From positions 1 to 17,348 of the forward strand of contig JBOFCS010000145.1 of assembly GCA_051646185.1 (NCBI GenBank): a DNA stretch of 17,348 nucleotides, written 5' to 3'. A model generated the notes under the pieces. The model was not told the origin of the DNA. It did not search any database and saw only the letters and a program-made list of their open reading frames with translations. This DNA comes from JBOFCS01 sp051646185. Its GTDB lineage: Bacteria; Actinomycetota; Actinomycetes; Mycobacteriales; Mycobacteriaceae. Positions 1 to 7,419 of the stretch are shown in pieces (position 1 is the first letter of the stretch; each line of letters opens with the position of its first letter). The translations under genes and the position numbers were made by a program.

Positions 1-255
1 TACTCACACTCAGTAAGACGGAGAAAACCTCGTTTTGGTTCCATTTTTTACCAAAAAACTTTTCCACACAATATTTTCCCAGCTCACACCCAGTACAGTA
101 CCAACCACACGTTACCCTCTTAGTCAAGATACGTATAGAGGGAACGAATTGTCTTACTCTTAACCAGAAGGCTACGACCACCGATCTCCAAGCATGGCCC
201 ACACCGGCAACAAGACCACCCTCCGCCAACAAAAATCGCACAAGGAAGTCCTATC
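1..255. other. Intergenic region upstream of the HDAC-family gene
   Basis: I see no convincing gene here. Open frames crossing it on either strand have no recognisable motif and run antisense or out of frame to the downstream deacetylase gene. It contains an A/T-rich stretch around 30-70 with a weak 7-bp inverted repeat (TTTTGGT / ACCAAAA), and a possible plus-strand promoter listed separately. The window edge cuts whatever lies to the left. Confidence 0.6.
112..139 (+). promoter_or_regulatory. Possible promoter of the HDAC-family gene
   Basis: TTACCC (112-117) and TATAGA (134-139) are separated by 16 bases and resemble a sigma-70-type -35/-10 pair. The -10 is good and the -35 is mediocre. 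It would give a leader of roughly 110 bases before the GTG at 256. This is a match by eye only. Confidence 0.3.
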
Positions 256-1359
256 GTGTCCGATTTCTCTTTGTACTTTGATGAACGGTGTTTATGGCAT
301 ACCAGCGCCACCATGTATGCCGGAACATTTCCAGTTGGCGGTTGGGTGCAACCGACCACTAGCGCAGTGCATGTCGAATCACCTGAGGTGAAACGTAGAA
401 TCAAATCTCTTCTTGATGTCAGTGGCTTGACCAAGCAGATTCAGGTCCGCACCGCTGCCCCAGCCAGCGATGAACAGCTACTACGTGTACACGACTACAC
501 CTATCTAGAAAAGTTCAAGCACGTTAGCGACACCGGCGGTGGTGAACTAGGCAATGAAGCCAGTTGCGGTCCCGGAAGCTACGAGATAGCCCGCCTTGCC
601 GCTGGGCTGGTCACCCAAGCGATATCCGATGTCCTAGAAGGCCAGGTTCGATCTGGTTATGCCCTAGTACGTCCACCCAGTCATCACAGCTCCCGATCAA
701 CTCCAATGGGTTTTTGTTTTTTGAATAATGTTGCTATCGGCATTGAAGACGCCCTAGCCACCGGCAAAGCCACTCGAATTGCCGTTTTAGACTGGGATGT
801 TCACCATGGGAACGGGACCCAAGAAATATTCTACGAACGTAGCGATGTCCTCACCATTTCGGTACATCAAGATAAATGCTTCCCTCCTGGATACACCGGC
901 ACCGAGGACCGCGGCTCAGGACCGGGCTATGGAACCAACCTGAATGTGGCGCTATTTCCTGGCGGTGGGCACCGGGAATACTTGGCTGCAATGGATGTAC
1001 TTGTACTTCCGGCACTGCAAAAATTCAATCCCGATATTATTATTATCGCCTGCGGGCTTGATGCCAACGGACTTGACCCATTAGCTCGAATGCTGGCTAC
1101 TTCAAATACTTTTCGAGAAATGTCAAAAAGAGTTCTGAGCCTTAACCGTCCCGTTGTAGCTGTCCACGAGGGTGGCTATAGCGAATCCTATGTACCGTTT
1201 TGCGCTCTTGCCGTCATTGAAGAACTCAGTGGCATTCATACCCCCTGCGAAGACCCTTCGCTTGATTTTATCAATAGACAACAGCCAAACGAGAAGTTTT
1301 ACAACTTTCAGCTAAACGCGTTACACCAACAAGCCAAGCAACTCGGATTCGCCAATTAA
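256..1359 (+). CDS. Histone deacetylase / acetylpolyamine amidohydrolase family protein
   Basis: A 367-residue zinc-dependent deacetylase of the arginase-deacetylase fold, nearest to bacterial class II HDAC-like proteins. Visible motifs are the paired histidines in RPPSHHSS (H143, H144), the loop GFCFLNNVAIG (152-162), the metal site LDWDVHHGNGT (D181 and H183 as zinc ligands), the third ligand D269 in ACGLDANGLDPL, and the terminal HEGGYS with Y308. All catalytic positions of the family are present, so the enzyme should be active. The family removes acetyl groups from lysine, polyamines or related small amides; the substrate here is unknown. The start is GTG with AAGGAAG about 8 bases upstream. 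The gene is monocistronic within the window and converges on map, sharing the last 4 bases (TTAA) with it. A class II-type amidohydrolase on a non-histone substrate is the safest description. Confidence 0.9.
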   Translation: MSDFSLYFDERCLWHTSATMYAGTFPVGGWVQPTTSAVHVESPEVKRRIKSLLDVSGLTKQIQVRTAAPASDEQLLRVHDYTYLEKFKHVSDTGGGELGNEASCGPGSYEIARLAAGLVTQAISDVLEGQVRSGYALVRPPSHHSSRSTPMGFCFLNNVAIGIEDALATGKATRIAVLDWDVHHGNGTQEIFYERSDVLTISVHQDKCFPPGYTGTEDRGSGPGYGTNLNVALFPGGGHREYLAAMDVLVLPALQKFNPDIIIIACGLDANGLDPLARMLATSNTFREMSKRVLSLNRPVVAVHEGGYSESYVPFCALAVIEELSGIHTPCEDPSLDFINRQQPNEKFYNFQLNALHQQAKQLGFAN

Positions 1360-2150
1360 GGTCTCATAGTCAGGATTCTTGGCCCACTACTAGTTACGGC
1401 AACCGTGTGTTCCCAATGTGCAGACTTAGTTCCGTCTGTTGTGACCACTGTCCAACCATCTTCTAAGACTTCAGTTTCCGAAGTACCTAGGGTAAGCATC
1501 GGCTCAATCGCCAAGCAAGAACCCACCACCAATTCTGGGCCTTTCCCCGGAGCGCCTTCATTGGGCAAAAACGGGTCCATATGCATTTCCCGGCCGATAG
1601 CATGCCCACCGTAACCATCAACTATACCGAAACTTCTTCCAAATAACTTCTCCGCCTTGCGGGTTCCTAACTCAATGGCATGAGAAACATCAGTTAACCG
1701 ATTACCAGGAACCATCGCGGCGATACCCGCTTCCATCGACAACCTGGTCGCTTCGCTGAGCTGGTGTTCCGCCTCAGTAATCTCCCCCACTCCAAAAGTC
1801 CAAGCCGAATCCCCGTGCCAGCCTTCAAAAATCGCACCACAGTCAATTGATACTAAATCACCAAGGGCTAAAATCGCAGTAGGCGAAGGTATCCCATGGA
1901 CAACCTGATTATTAACCGAAGAACAAATCGAACCAGTAAAACCGTGGTAGCCAAGAAAAGAAGGTACCGCCCCAGCATCGCGAATCGTTGCCTCAGCAAT
2001 CTGATCCAACTCTAAAGTCGAGACCCCAGGCTTGGCAGCGGCCCGAACTGCAACCAAAGCTTGGCCAACAACGGCTCCTGCTGCAGCCATTGCCTCAAGC
2101 TCACCCTCAGTACGGAAAGGAACAACCTTACGTTTACGGCCGAATGCCAC
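1356..2150 (-). CDS. map: Type I methionine aminopeptidase
   Basis: Cytosolic metallo-aminopeptidase that removes the initiator methionine from new proteins. At 264 residues with no N-terminal SH3-like or linker extension it fits type Ia. The complete pita-bread active site is visible: H85 (VVHGIPS), metal ligands D103 (SIDCGA) and D114 (GDSAWT), H183 (GGHAIG), E216 (AIEPML) and E247 (WEHTV). The GTG start at 2150 is supported by AGAGG five bases upstream (with TCAAA between). It lies 24 bases after adk and is the last gene of secY-adk-map, the usual actinobacterial order. Its TAA overlaps the TAA of the converging deacetylase gene, leaving no intergenic terminator. Confidence 0.97.
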   Translation of the reverse strand: MAFGRKRKVVPFRTEGELEAMAAAGAVVGQALVAVRAAAKPGVSTLELDQIAEATIRDAGAVPSFLGYHGFTGSICSSVNNQVVHGIPSPTAILALGDLVSIDCGAIFEGWHGDSAWTFGVGEITEAEHQLSEATRLSMEAGIAAMVPGNRLTDVSHAIELGTRKAEKLFGRSFGIVDGYGGHAIGREMHMDPFLPNEGAPGKGPELVVGSCLAIEPMLTLGTSETEVLEDGWTVVTTDGTKSAHWEHTVAVTSSGPRILTMRP

Positions 2151-2174
2151 TTTGACCTCTTTTAACGAGTTCGA

Positions 2175-2720
2175 TTACTGACCAAGCAGGGATAACGCAC
2201 GCTGGTTCACTTCGTTAACTTCGCCAACAGCATCGACGGTCACAAGCCGATCCTTGTAGTAGTCAAGAAGCGGGAAAGTCTCTTCTCGGTATACCCGCAA
2301 CCGATTGCGAATCACGTCCTCGGTGTCATCCTCACGTCCACGAGCCAACATCCGCTGAACGACAATCTCCTCATCAATACTGAATTCAAGCACAGCATCT
2401 AGTTTGTGCCCAAGCTCAGCAAGAATATCAACTAATGCATCAGCCTGAACTACTGAACGTGGGAAACCATCAAGCAGGAAGCCGTTTACCGCATCTGGTT
2501 CACTCACCCGACTTCGCACCATATCGATGGTGAGTTCCGGCGGAACTAATTCTCCAGCATCAAGATATTTTTTCGCCTCAATGCCTAATGCAGTGCCCTC
2601 ACCAATATTGGCACGAAATAAATCACCGGTAGAGATATGTGGAACCCCAAGTTTCTCTGATAGCAAGCTCGCTTGAGTCCCTTTACCGGCACCAGGGGGG
2701 CCCAGAAGTACAAGTCTCAT
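2175..2720 (-). CDS. adk: Adenylate kinase, short LID-less form
   Basis: Catalyses ATP + AMP = 2 ADP in the cytosol. The 181-residue protein has the P-loop GPPGAGKGTQ at residues 7-16, the AMP-site STGDLFR (30-36), and LLDGFPRS (81-88). Where long adenylate kinases carry a zinc or hydrogen-bonded LID of about 30 residues, this one passes directly from LARG to DTEDVIRNRL, so it is the short form known in actinobacteria such as Mycobacterium. The ATG overlaps the secY stop by 4 bases (ATGA), implying translational coupling. Confidence 0.97.
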   Translation of the reverse strand: MRLVLLGPPGAGKGTQASLLSEKLGVPHISTGDLFRANIGEGTALGIEAKKYLDAGELVPPELTIDMVRSRVSEPDAVNGFLLDGFPRSVVQADALVDILAELGHKLDAVLEFSIDEEIVVQRMLARGREDDTEDVIRNRLRVYREETFPLLDYYKDRLVTVDAVGEVNEVNQRALSLLGQ

Positions 2721-4045
2721 CGGAGGAACCCTTCGTAATTGCGCTGCATTAGCTGACTTTCAATCTGCTTGACCGTATCGAGGCCTACTCCAACCATAAT
2801 GAGAACTGCAGTACCACCAAATGGAAGGTTTTGAACCCCACCAGAATTACCTATTTCCAAGAAGAGGTTAGGTAGTACAGCAATAAGACCGAGATAAATC
2901 GAACCTGGAAGGGTAATGCGGCTTAACACGAAGTTCAAATAATCGGCAGTAGGCTTCCCTGGACGAATACCCGGGATAAAACCGCCAAATTTCTTCATCT
3001 CATCAGCGCGCTCTTCCGGATTAAAAGTGATAGCAACGTAGAAATATGTGAAGAAAACAATCAGCCCAAAGTAAATCGCGATGTATATCGGACTACTTGG
3101 ATCTACCAGGTATTCGCTGATAATTTTTTGCCACCAGCTCGGATCAGTATCATTAGGGTCCTGAGTGAGCTGGCTCAGGAGATTGGGCAGATATAGCAAC
3201 GAGGAAGCAAAAATCACTGGAATCACACCAGCCTGGTTTACCTTCAGCGGTAGATACGTCGAGGAACCACCGTACATACGACGGCCGACCATACGCTTGG
3301 CGTACTGAACCGGAATGCGACGCTGACCCTGTTCCACAAAAATCACACCAGCGATAATGATCAAAACCGCAACACACACCATAGCGAAAACCAGCGGTCC
3401 ACGACTATCCAGAATCGCCTTACCCTCAGCCGGGATCCGAGCCGCAATACCAGCAAAAATGAGCAAAGACATGCCATTGCCTATGCCACGTTCAGTGATC
3501 AATTCACCGAACCACATCACCAATGTCGCTCCGGCGGTCATCACCAAAACAATGACAACAAGACCAAAAATGCTCTTATCATTAAGAATGCTATCGCTCT
3601 GTGAACAGCCCTGTAGTAATTGCCCACGAGAAGCCAGCGCCACGATGCCTGTGGCCTGCAAAATTGCCAACGCCACGGAAAGATAGCGCGTGTACTGCGT
3701 CATCTTGGCCTGACCGCTTTGACCTTCTTTACGCAACTGCTCAAACCGTGGAATGACCACTGTCAACAGCTGCACGATGATACTTGCCGTGATGTACGGC
3801 ATGATGCCGATGGCAAACACCGACAGCTGCAACAGCGCGCCACCGGAAAAAAGATTAATTAATGAGTAGATACCGGCAGAGTCCCCACCGGAAATCTCAT
3901 CAAGACATTTGTGAACATTGCTGTAGTTCACACCTGGCGACGGCAAGGTCGTTCCGAGGCGGTACAAGGCAACGAGCCCAAGGGCAAAGAGGATCTTCCG
4001 CCTCAGGTCCGGAGTCCTGAGGGCCGAGACGAAGGCGGAAAGCAC
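2717..4045 (-). CDS. secY: Protein translocase subunit SecY
   Basis: The 442-residue channel subunit of the SecYEG translocon in the cytoplasmic membrane. The protein shows the expected ten hydrophobic segments, an N-terminal LRRKILFALGLVALYRLG entry into TM1, the plug/TM2 region around GGALLQLSVFAIGIMPYI, and the C-terminal cytosolic loop FNPEERADEMKKFGGFIPGIRPG that contacts SecA or the ribosome. The start is GTG, preceded by AGGAGG five bases upstream. It begins a secY-adk-map unit separated from rplO by a 287-base gap containing hairpins, so it probably has its own promoter. No anomaly was seen. Confidence 0.98.
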   Translation of the reverse strand: MLSAFVSALRTPDLRRKILFALGLVALYRLGTTLPSPGVNYSNVHKCLDEISGGDSAGIYSLINLFSGGALLQLSVFAIGIMPYITASIIVQLLTVVIPRFEQLRKEGQSGQAKMTQYTRYLSVALAILQATGIVALASRGQLLQGCSQSDSILNDKSIFGLVVIVLVMTAGATLVMWFGELITERGIGNGMSLLIFAGIAARIPAEGKAILDSRGPLVFAMVCVAVLIIIAGVIFVEQGQRRIPVQYAKRMVGRRMYGGSSTYLPLKVNQAGVIPVIFASSLLYLPNLLSQLTQDPNDTDPSWWQKIISEYLVDPSSPIYIAIYFGLIVFFTYFYVAITFNPEERADEMKKFGGFIPGIRPGKPTADYLNFVLSRITLPGSIYLGLIAVLPNLFLEIGNSGGVQNLPFGGTAVLIMVGVGLDTVKQIESQLMQRNYEGFLR

Positions 4046-4065
4046 TAATCCTCCTGGCGCACGAT

Positions 4066-4092
4066 GGGCGAAATTCGCCCGTCTAGGGACGG
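4066..4092 (-). promoter_or_regulatory. Two abutting small hairpins in the secY leader
   Basis: On the mRNA sense, CCGTC-CCTA-GACGG (4079-4092) is immediately followed by GGGCG-AATTT-CGCCC (4066-4080). The two stems share two bases, so they compete or stack. They lie roughly 10-20 bases upstream of the AGGAGG of secY and could influence its translation. The inverted repeats are seen directly; function is inference. Confidence 0.35.
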
Positions 4093-4110
4093 CATCTTCT
4101 TAGCGGGCCT

Positions 4111-4116
4111 GCTATA
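4111..4116 (-). promoter_or_regulatory. Possible -10 element for secY-adk-map
   Basis: TATAGC on the minus strand, 65 bases upstream of the secY GTG, resembles a -10 hexamer. The region 17 bases further upstream (TCCTCT) is a poor -35. It is listed because a new promoter is expected after the hairpins that follow rplO. Confidence 0.3.
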
Positions 4117-4202
4117 CAAAACTAACCCCGTTAAGAGGACTGTCTACCGCTGATTGCGGCACACAAAAAAACACAACTCTCAAACTCTAACAGTCTTACA
4201 GA

Positions 4203-4234
4203 ACCGGTGAGTTCTAAGCGTGGACTTCACCGGT
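4203..4234 (-). terminator. Inverted repeat downstream of rplO (second hairpin)
   Basis: ACCGGTGA and TCACCGGT form a perfect 8-bp stem with a 16-base loop. The T7 run lies about 30 bases further on in the minus direction rather than directly after the stem, so this is not a canonical intrinsic terminator. It may act with the adjoining hairpin as an RNA-processing or pausing element. Confidence 0.4.
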
Positions 4235-4240
4235 CAAGCA

Positions 4241-4281
4241 GATGGCCGCGCAGGGAAACAAACAGCTCCTACGCGGCCATC
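4241..4281 (-). terminator. Inverted repeat downstream of rplO (first hairpin)
   Basis: GATGGCCGCG and CGCGGCCATC form a perfect 10-bp stem, extended inward by three more pairs after one mismatch. It lies about 50 bases after the rplO stop. No U-tract follows directly. Likely role: termination or 3'-end protection of the rpsH-rplO transcript. Confidence 0.45.
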
Positions 4282-4332
4282 GCCGGTCTAGCTCACACAA
4301 TTTTATTGTATGCAGTACTAGCGAAGGAACGC

Positions 4333-4773
4333 TCAGGCCTCGGTGGCCGTTCCACCAGCAGCAGCAATTTTTTCTTTTGCCGAACCGGTGAACTTGTTAG
4401 CGGTGATCTGAACCTTAACGGTTAACTCACCATCGCCAAGAACCTTTACTAGTTCATTCTTGCGTACCGCACCTTTGGCAACCAGATCAGCAATGCTGAT
4501 CTCGCCACCCTCGGGGAACAACCGAGTAATGTCACCAACATTGACAACCTGGTATTCGGTGCGGAATGGGTTGGTAAAACCTTTGAGTTTTGGCAGACGC
4601 ATATGCAGAGGCATCTGACCACCCTCAAAACGTGCCGAAACATTCTTGCGGGCCTTAGTGCCTTTAGTACCGCGACCTGCAGTTTTACCCTTTGATCCCT
4701 CACCACGACCAACGCGAGTTTTCTCGGTCTTAGCACCCGGAGCTGGGCGCAGATGATGCAGTTTGATCGTCAT
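4333..4773 (-). CDS. rplO: 50S ribosomal protein L15
   Basis: A 146-residue large-subunit protein. It begins MTIKLHHLRPAPGA and has the glycine/lysine-rich N-terminal arm RVGRGEGSKGKTAGRGTKG, typical of L15, followed by FEGGQMPLHMRLPKLKGF. The ATG at 4773 is chosen over a TTG five codons upstream because AGGAGG sits 7 bases before it, inside the end of rpmD. It starts 1 base after the rpmD stop and is the last gene of the rpsH-rplO block, followed by hairpins rather than directly by secY. Confidence 0.97.
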   Translation of the reverse strand: MTIKLHHLRPAPGAKTEKTRVGRGEGSKGKTAGRGTKGTKARKNVSARFEGGQMPLHMRLPKLKGFTNPFRTEYQVVNVGDITRLFPEGGEISIADLVAKGAVRKNELVKVLGDGELTVKVQITANKFTGSAKEKIAAAGGTATEA

Positions 4774-4774
4774 G

Positions 4775-4954
4775 TCAGACCTCCTCAACTGTAACTAGGT
4801 GGCGAACGACCTGGATCAATCCGCGGTTTTGTGGGTTATCCTCGCGGATAACCGTCTGGCGGATACCTTTAAGACCCAGGGTACGAATGCTGTCCCGCTG
4901 GTTCTTCTTAGCACCAATGATGCTTTTAACCTGAGTGACTTTAAGTTCAGCCAT
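4775..4954 (-). CDS. rpmD: 50S ribosomal protein L30
   Basis: A 59-residue L30, below common ORF length cut-offs and easy to miss. It begins MAELKVTQVKSIIGAKKNQR, includes the family motif TLGLKGIRQTV, and ends HLVTVEEV. L30 is a small non-essential large-subunit protein. Its ATG overlaps the last 8 bases of rpsE in another frame, and its stop is 1 base before rplO, so rpsE-rpmD-rplO are probably translationally coupled. Confidence 0.97.
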   Translation of the reverse strand: MAELKVTQVKSIIGAKKNQRDSIRTLGLKGIRQTVIREDNPQNRGLIQVVRHLVTVEEV

Positions 4955-5624
4955 GGCTTACTGCTCCTGCCTGTGCACGCGCACGCAACATGCCAGCTGG
5001 AGCAACATCCTCGATAGGTAGACCGCGACGTGCAGCTACCTCTTCTGGACGCTGCAGCAACTTCAGTGCGGCAACGGTGGCATGCACCACGTTGATGGCA
5101 TTGTCGCTACCAAGCGACTTGGACAGGATGTCGTGTACGCCTGCACACTCAAGCACAGCGCGAACAGCGCCACCAGCAATCACACCAGTACCAGCGGAAG
5201 CTGGGCGCAACATCACTACGCCTGCTGCTGCTTCACCCTGGACTGGGTGGGTGATGGTGCTACCGATCATCGGAACGCGGAAGAAACTCTTACGAGCCTC
5301 TTCAACACCCTTTTGAATGGCCGCAGGAACTTCCTTGGCCTTGCCGTAACCAACACCCACGAGACCATTGCCATCACCCACGATGACCAGTGCGGTGAAG
5401 CTAAAGCGACGACCACCCTTGACCACCTTAGATACGCGGTTAATGGCAACTACACGCTCGATGTGATTGCTTTTTTCAGCAGTGGCACCACGACCACCTT
5501 CGCGGCCGCCGTCACGGCCACCACGACGGTCATTACCGCCGCCACGGCCACCATTGGCGCCGTTGTCGTTGCTGTTGCTTCCGGCGGGTCCGTTGCCGCC
5601 GTCACGCCTTTGACGTCCTGGCAT
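4947..5624 (-). CDS. rpsE: 30S ribosomal protein S5
   Basis: A 225-residue small-subunit protein involved in decoding accuracy. The conserved core starts at about residue 54 (HIERVVAINRVSKVVKGG) and contains the double-stranded RNA-binding-like domain with FTALVIVGDGNGLVGVGYGKAKEVPAAI. Residues 1-52 are an extension rich in Gly, Arg, Asn and Asp with GRGGG, RRGGRDGG and REGGRG repeats; extended S5 is common in actinobacteria. The ATG at 5624 has GGAAGGAC upstream. It is 46 bases after rplR and overlaps rpmD by 8 bases. Confidence 0.98.
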   Translation of the reverse strand: MPGRQRRDGGNGPAGSNSNDNGANGGRGGGNDRRGGRDGGREGGRGATAEKSNHIERVVAINRVSKVVKGGRRFSFTALVIVGDGNGLVGVGYGKAKEVPAAIQKGVEEARKSFFRVPMIGSTITHPVQGEAAAGVVMLRPASAGTGVIAGGAVRAVLECAGVHDILSKSLGSDNAINVVHATVAALKLLQRPEEVAARRGLPIEDVAPAGMLRARAQAGAVSHG

Positions 5625-5670
5625 TAGACGGTCCTTCCGTAGCTGATAGTTGTTTGGTTGAAAGTAGTCA

Positions 5671-6099
5671 TTAGAACGTCAACCCACCTTCACGGGCTGC
5701 GTCCGCAAGAGCTGCGATACGCCCGGTGTAGGTATGCCCACCACGGTCAAAGACCACGGCATCCACACCGGCTGCCTTAGCGCGCTCAGCAATAAGCTGA
5801 CCGACCTTGACACTCTGAGCCTTCTTGTCACCTTCAACGGTGCGCACATCAGCTTCAATGGTCGAAGCGGCGGCAATGGTGGTTCCGGTCAAGTCATTCA
5901 CCAACTGAACGTGAATGTGACGTGCGGAACGGTTGACCACCAAACGTGGACGCTCAGCAGTTCCGGCAACCTTCTTGCGAAGACGGAAATGGCGGCGCGC
6001 CTTGGACAGACGACGCTTGGTAGAAACGTCTTTGCCACGCGGAGTGCGCTTTGGCTGCACTTTTTCCGATGACTTTTCTTGCGTAGCTGAGTTGGTCAT
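5671..6099 (-). CDS. rplR: 50S ribosomal protein L18
   Basis: A 142-residue 5S-rRNA-binding protein. The conserved part begins near residue 24 (VSTKRRLSKARRHFRLRKK) and includes RPRLVVNRSARHIHVQL and the C-terminal RIAALADAAREGGL. I chose ATG 6099, which is 1 base after the rplF stop; the reading frame extends further upstream only because it overlaps rplF. About 20 N-terminal residues (TNSATQEKSSEKVQPKRTP) are a variable, polar extension. Confidence 0.96.
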   Translation of the reverse strand: MTNSATQEKSSEKVQPKRTPRGKDVSTKRRLSKARRHFRLRKKVAGTAERPRLVVNRSARHIHVQLVNDLTGTTIAAASTIEADVRTVEGDKKAQSVKVGQLIAERAKAAGVDAVVFDRGGHTYTGRIAALADAAREGGLTF

Positions 6100-6100
6100 A

Positions 6101-6640
6101 TCACTTACCCGTCTTTCCGACCTTGCGGCGGATCTGCTCACCCTCGTAGCGAACACCCTTGCCCTTATATGGGTCTGGGCGACGCAGACGACGGATGTTG
6201 GCCGCAATCTGGCCAACCTTCTGCTTGTCGATGCCGGAAACCGAGAACTTGGTTGGGGATTCCACAGCAAAAGTGATTCCCTCAGGAGCCTCGATAGGCA
6301 CCGGGTGGCTGTATCCGAGTGCAAACTCGAGATCCTTGCCCTTAAGTGCAACACGGTAACCAACACCAAAGATTTCCATCTTTGTGGTGTAGCCCTCGGT
6401 TACGCCGGTGACGAGGTTGGCAACTAGGGTGCGCGAAAGACCGTGCAGAGCCTTGCTACGACGCTCGTCGTCAGGACGGTTAACGGCGATAGAGCCGTCT
6501 TCTGTCCGCTCGACCGTGATGGGCTCAGCAATAGTTAAACCAAGAGAACCCTTGGGGCCCTTCACGGAAACTGTCTGTCCATCGATGGTTACGTCAACGC
6601 CCGCAGGCACAGTGACGGGATGCTTTCCAATACGCGACAT
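6101..6640 (-). CDS. rplF: 50S ribosomal protein L6
   Basis: A 179-residue protein of the factor-binding region of the large subunit. It starts MSRIGKHPVTVPAGV, carries VKGPKGSL in the first of the two L6 repeats, and ends with the signature RRPDPYKGKGVRYEGE. The Shine-Dalgarno GGGAGGT lies 7 bases upstream of the ATG. It follows rpsH by 15 bases and precedes rplR by 1 base. Confidence 0.98.
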   Translation of the reverse strand: MSRIGKHPVTVPAGVDVTIDGQTVSVKGPKGSLGLTIAEPITVERTEDGSIAVNRPDDERRSKALHGLSRTLVANLVTGVTEGYTTKMEIFGVGYRVALKGKDLEFALGYSHPVPIEAPEGITFAVESPTKFSVSGIDKQKVGQIAANIRRLRRPDPYKGKGVRYEGEQIRRKVGKTGK

Positions 6641-6655
6641 GTCAAATACCTCCCG

Positions 6656-7054
6656 TTACCAGACGTAGGCGAGGACTTCGCCCCCGACGCCCTGCTTGGC
6701 CGCCTGACGGTCGGTGAGTAGACCAGTCGACGTGGAGATGATCGCCACGCCAAGGCCACCCAGGACCTTAGGCAGGTTGGTGGATTTTGCGTATACGCGC
6801 AAACCTGGCTTAGAAACACGGCGTAGACCGGCGATGCTGCGCTCGCGGCTAGGTCCGTATTTGAGGTCAACAACAAGGGACTTGCCCACTGCTGCATCTT
6901 CGGTGCGGTAATCGGTGATGTAACCCTCGCGCTTGAGGATCTCGGCGATATTGGCCTTGATCTTTGAGTGCGGCAGAGTCACCTCATCGTGGTACGCCGA
7001 GTTGGCGTTGCGCAGACGTGTTAAAAAGTCTGCGATCGGATCAGTCATAGTCAT
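6656..7054 (-). CDS. rpsH: 30S ribosomal protein S8
   Basis: A 132-residue S8 that binds the central domain of 16S rRNA. The start MTMTDPIADFLTRLRNAN and the body (YGPSRERSIAGLRRVSKPG, AIISTSTGLLTDRQA, GGEVLAYVW) match mycobacterial S8 closely. The frame is open upstream to 7264, but family length and N-terminus fix ATG 7054. The purine-rich AGAAAGG lies about 15 bases upstream, so the ribosome-binding site is weak. It is the first gene of its own unit, preceded by two promoters and a roughly 190-230 base structured leader. Confidence 0.97.
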   Translation of the reverse strand: MTMTDPIADFLTRLRNANSAYHDEVTLPHSKIKANIAEILKREGYITDYRTEDAAVGKSLVVDLKYGPSRERSIAGLRRVSKPGLRVYAKSTNLPKVLGGLGVAIISTSTGLLTDRQAAKQGVGGEVLAYVW

Positions 7055-7246
7055 GACAGTGACCGTCAACCTTTCTCGTTGCGGTTCCCATGCAACATGC
7101 CTGCGCCGGTTCCCAAATTTTCTGGGCCTAGCACATCGCATCGTGGGCCTACTACGAAGCAAATGTGGCCCTGACCTGCAATGGCCGGTCAGGGGTAATA
7201 CTCTGTCAATGCCGCAGCACTGACAGGCAGACCTAGGCTCAGCGCC

Positions 7247-7275
7247 GATATAACGGCATGCCAAAGCCCAGACAA
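7247..7275 (-). promoter_or_regulatory. rpsH promoter, proximal
   Basis: Minus strand TTGTCT (7270-7275), 17 bases, TATATC (7247-7252). Both hexamers are good sigma-70-type matches with ideal spacing. Confidence 0.6.
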
Positions 7276-7282
7276 CCTGCTC

Positions 7283-7311
7283 AGTCTAGGGGTTGAGGCG
7301 GGCAAGCACAA
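7283..7311 (-). promoter_or_regulatory. rpsH promoter, distal
   Basis: Minus strand TTGTGC (7306-7311), 17 bases, TAGACT (7283-7288). It is positioned just after the rpsZ terminator, upstream of and in tandem with the proximal promoter. Confidence 0.5.
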
Positions 7312-7357
7312 AATCGAGAAGCAGCATGGCCTATTCACCCGGTTTGGCAAGAACACA

Positions 7358-7399
7358 ATGATGAAGGCCCGAGCCATATTTGACTCGGGCCTTCATCAT
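7358..7399 (-). terminator. Intrinsic terminator after rpsZ
   Basis: A perfect 16-bp stem (ATGATGAAGGCCCGAG with its complement) around a 10-base loop, starting 21 bases after the rpsZ stop. In the minus direction it is followed by TGTGTTCTT, a moderately U-rich tail. It closes rplN-rplX-rplE-rpsZ. Confidence 0.8.
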
Positions 7400-7419
7400 A
7401 ATTAGTACTGCGGGGTTTC

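Larger units (their letters stand above)
4046..4332 (-). other. rplO-secY intergenic region
   Basis: A 287-base gap breaking the cluster. In the minus direction it holds, in order, two strong inverted repeats (4241-4281 and 4203-4234), a T7 run (4165-4171), a possible -10 (4111-4116), and two abutting small hairpins (4066-4092) just before the secY Shine-Dalgarno. No gene is visible in either direction. Confidence 0.7.
7055..7357 (-). promoter_or_regulatory. rpsH promoter-leader region
   Basis: About 300 bases without a gene separate the rpsZ terminator from rpsH. The region carries two tandem promoter matches (listed separately), an 8-bp inverted repeat (CCCTGACC 7169-7176 / GGTCAGGG 7187-7194, loop 10), and a repeated GGGAACCG motif nearer the start codon. 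A long structured 5' leader ahead of S8 suggests autogenous control by a ribosomal protein, as S8 does by another site in E. coli; this is inference. Confidence 0.5.

Noticed and set aside
120..434. Minus-strand 104-codon open frame near the left edge
   Set aside because: Mostly antisense to the start of the deacetylase gene, with no family resemblance.
2175..2720. Truncated adenylate kinase
   Set aside because: The missing LID segment is normal for the short form of the enzyme; all catalytic motifs are present.
5082..5627. Plus-strand 181-codon open frame
   Set aside because: Antisense to rpsE; its Ala/Thr-rich composition mirrors the Gly/Arg codons of the S5 extension.
7055..7264. N-terminal extension of S8
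   Set aside because: The frame is open, but S8 family length and the MTMTDPIAD start fix ATG 7054, and the extension would include the promoter/leader.
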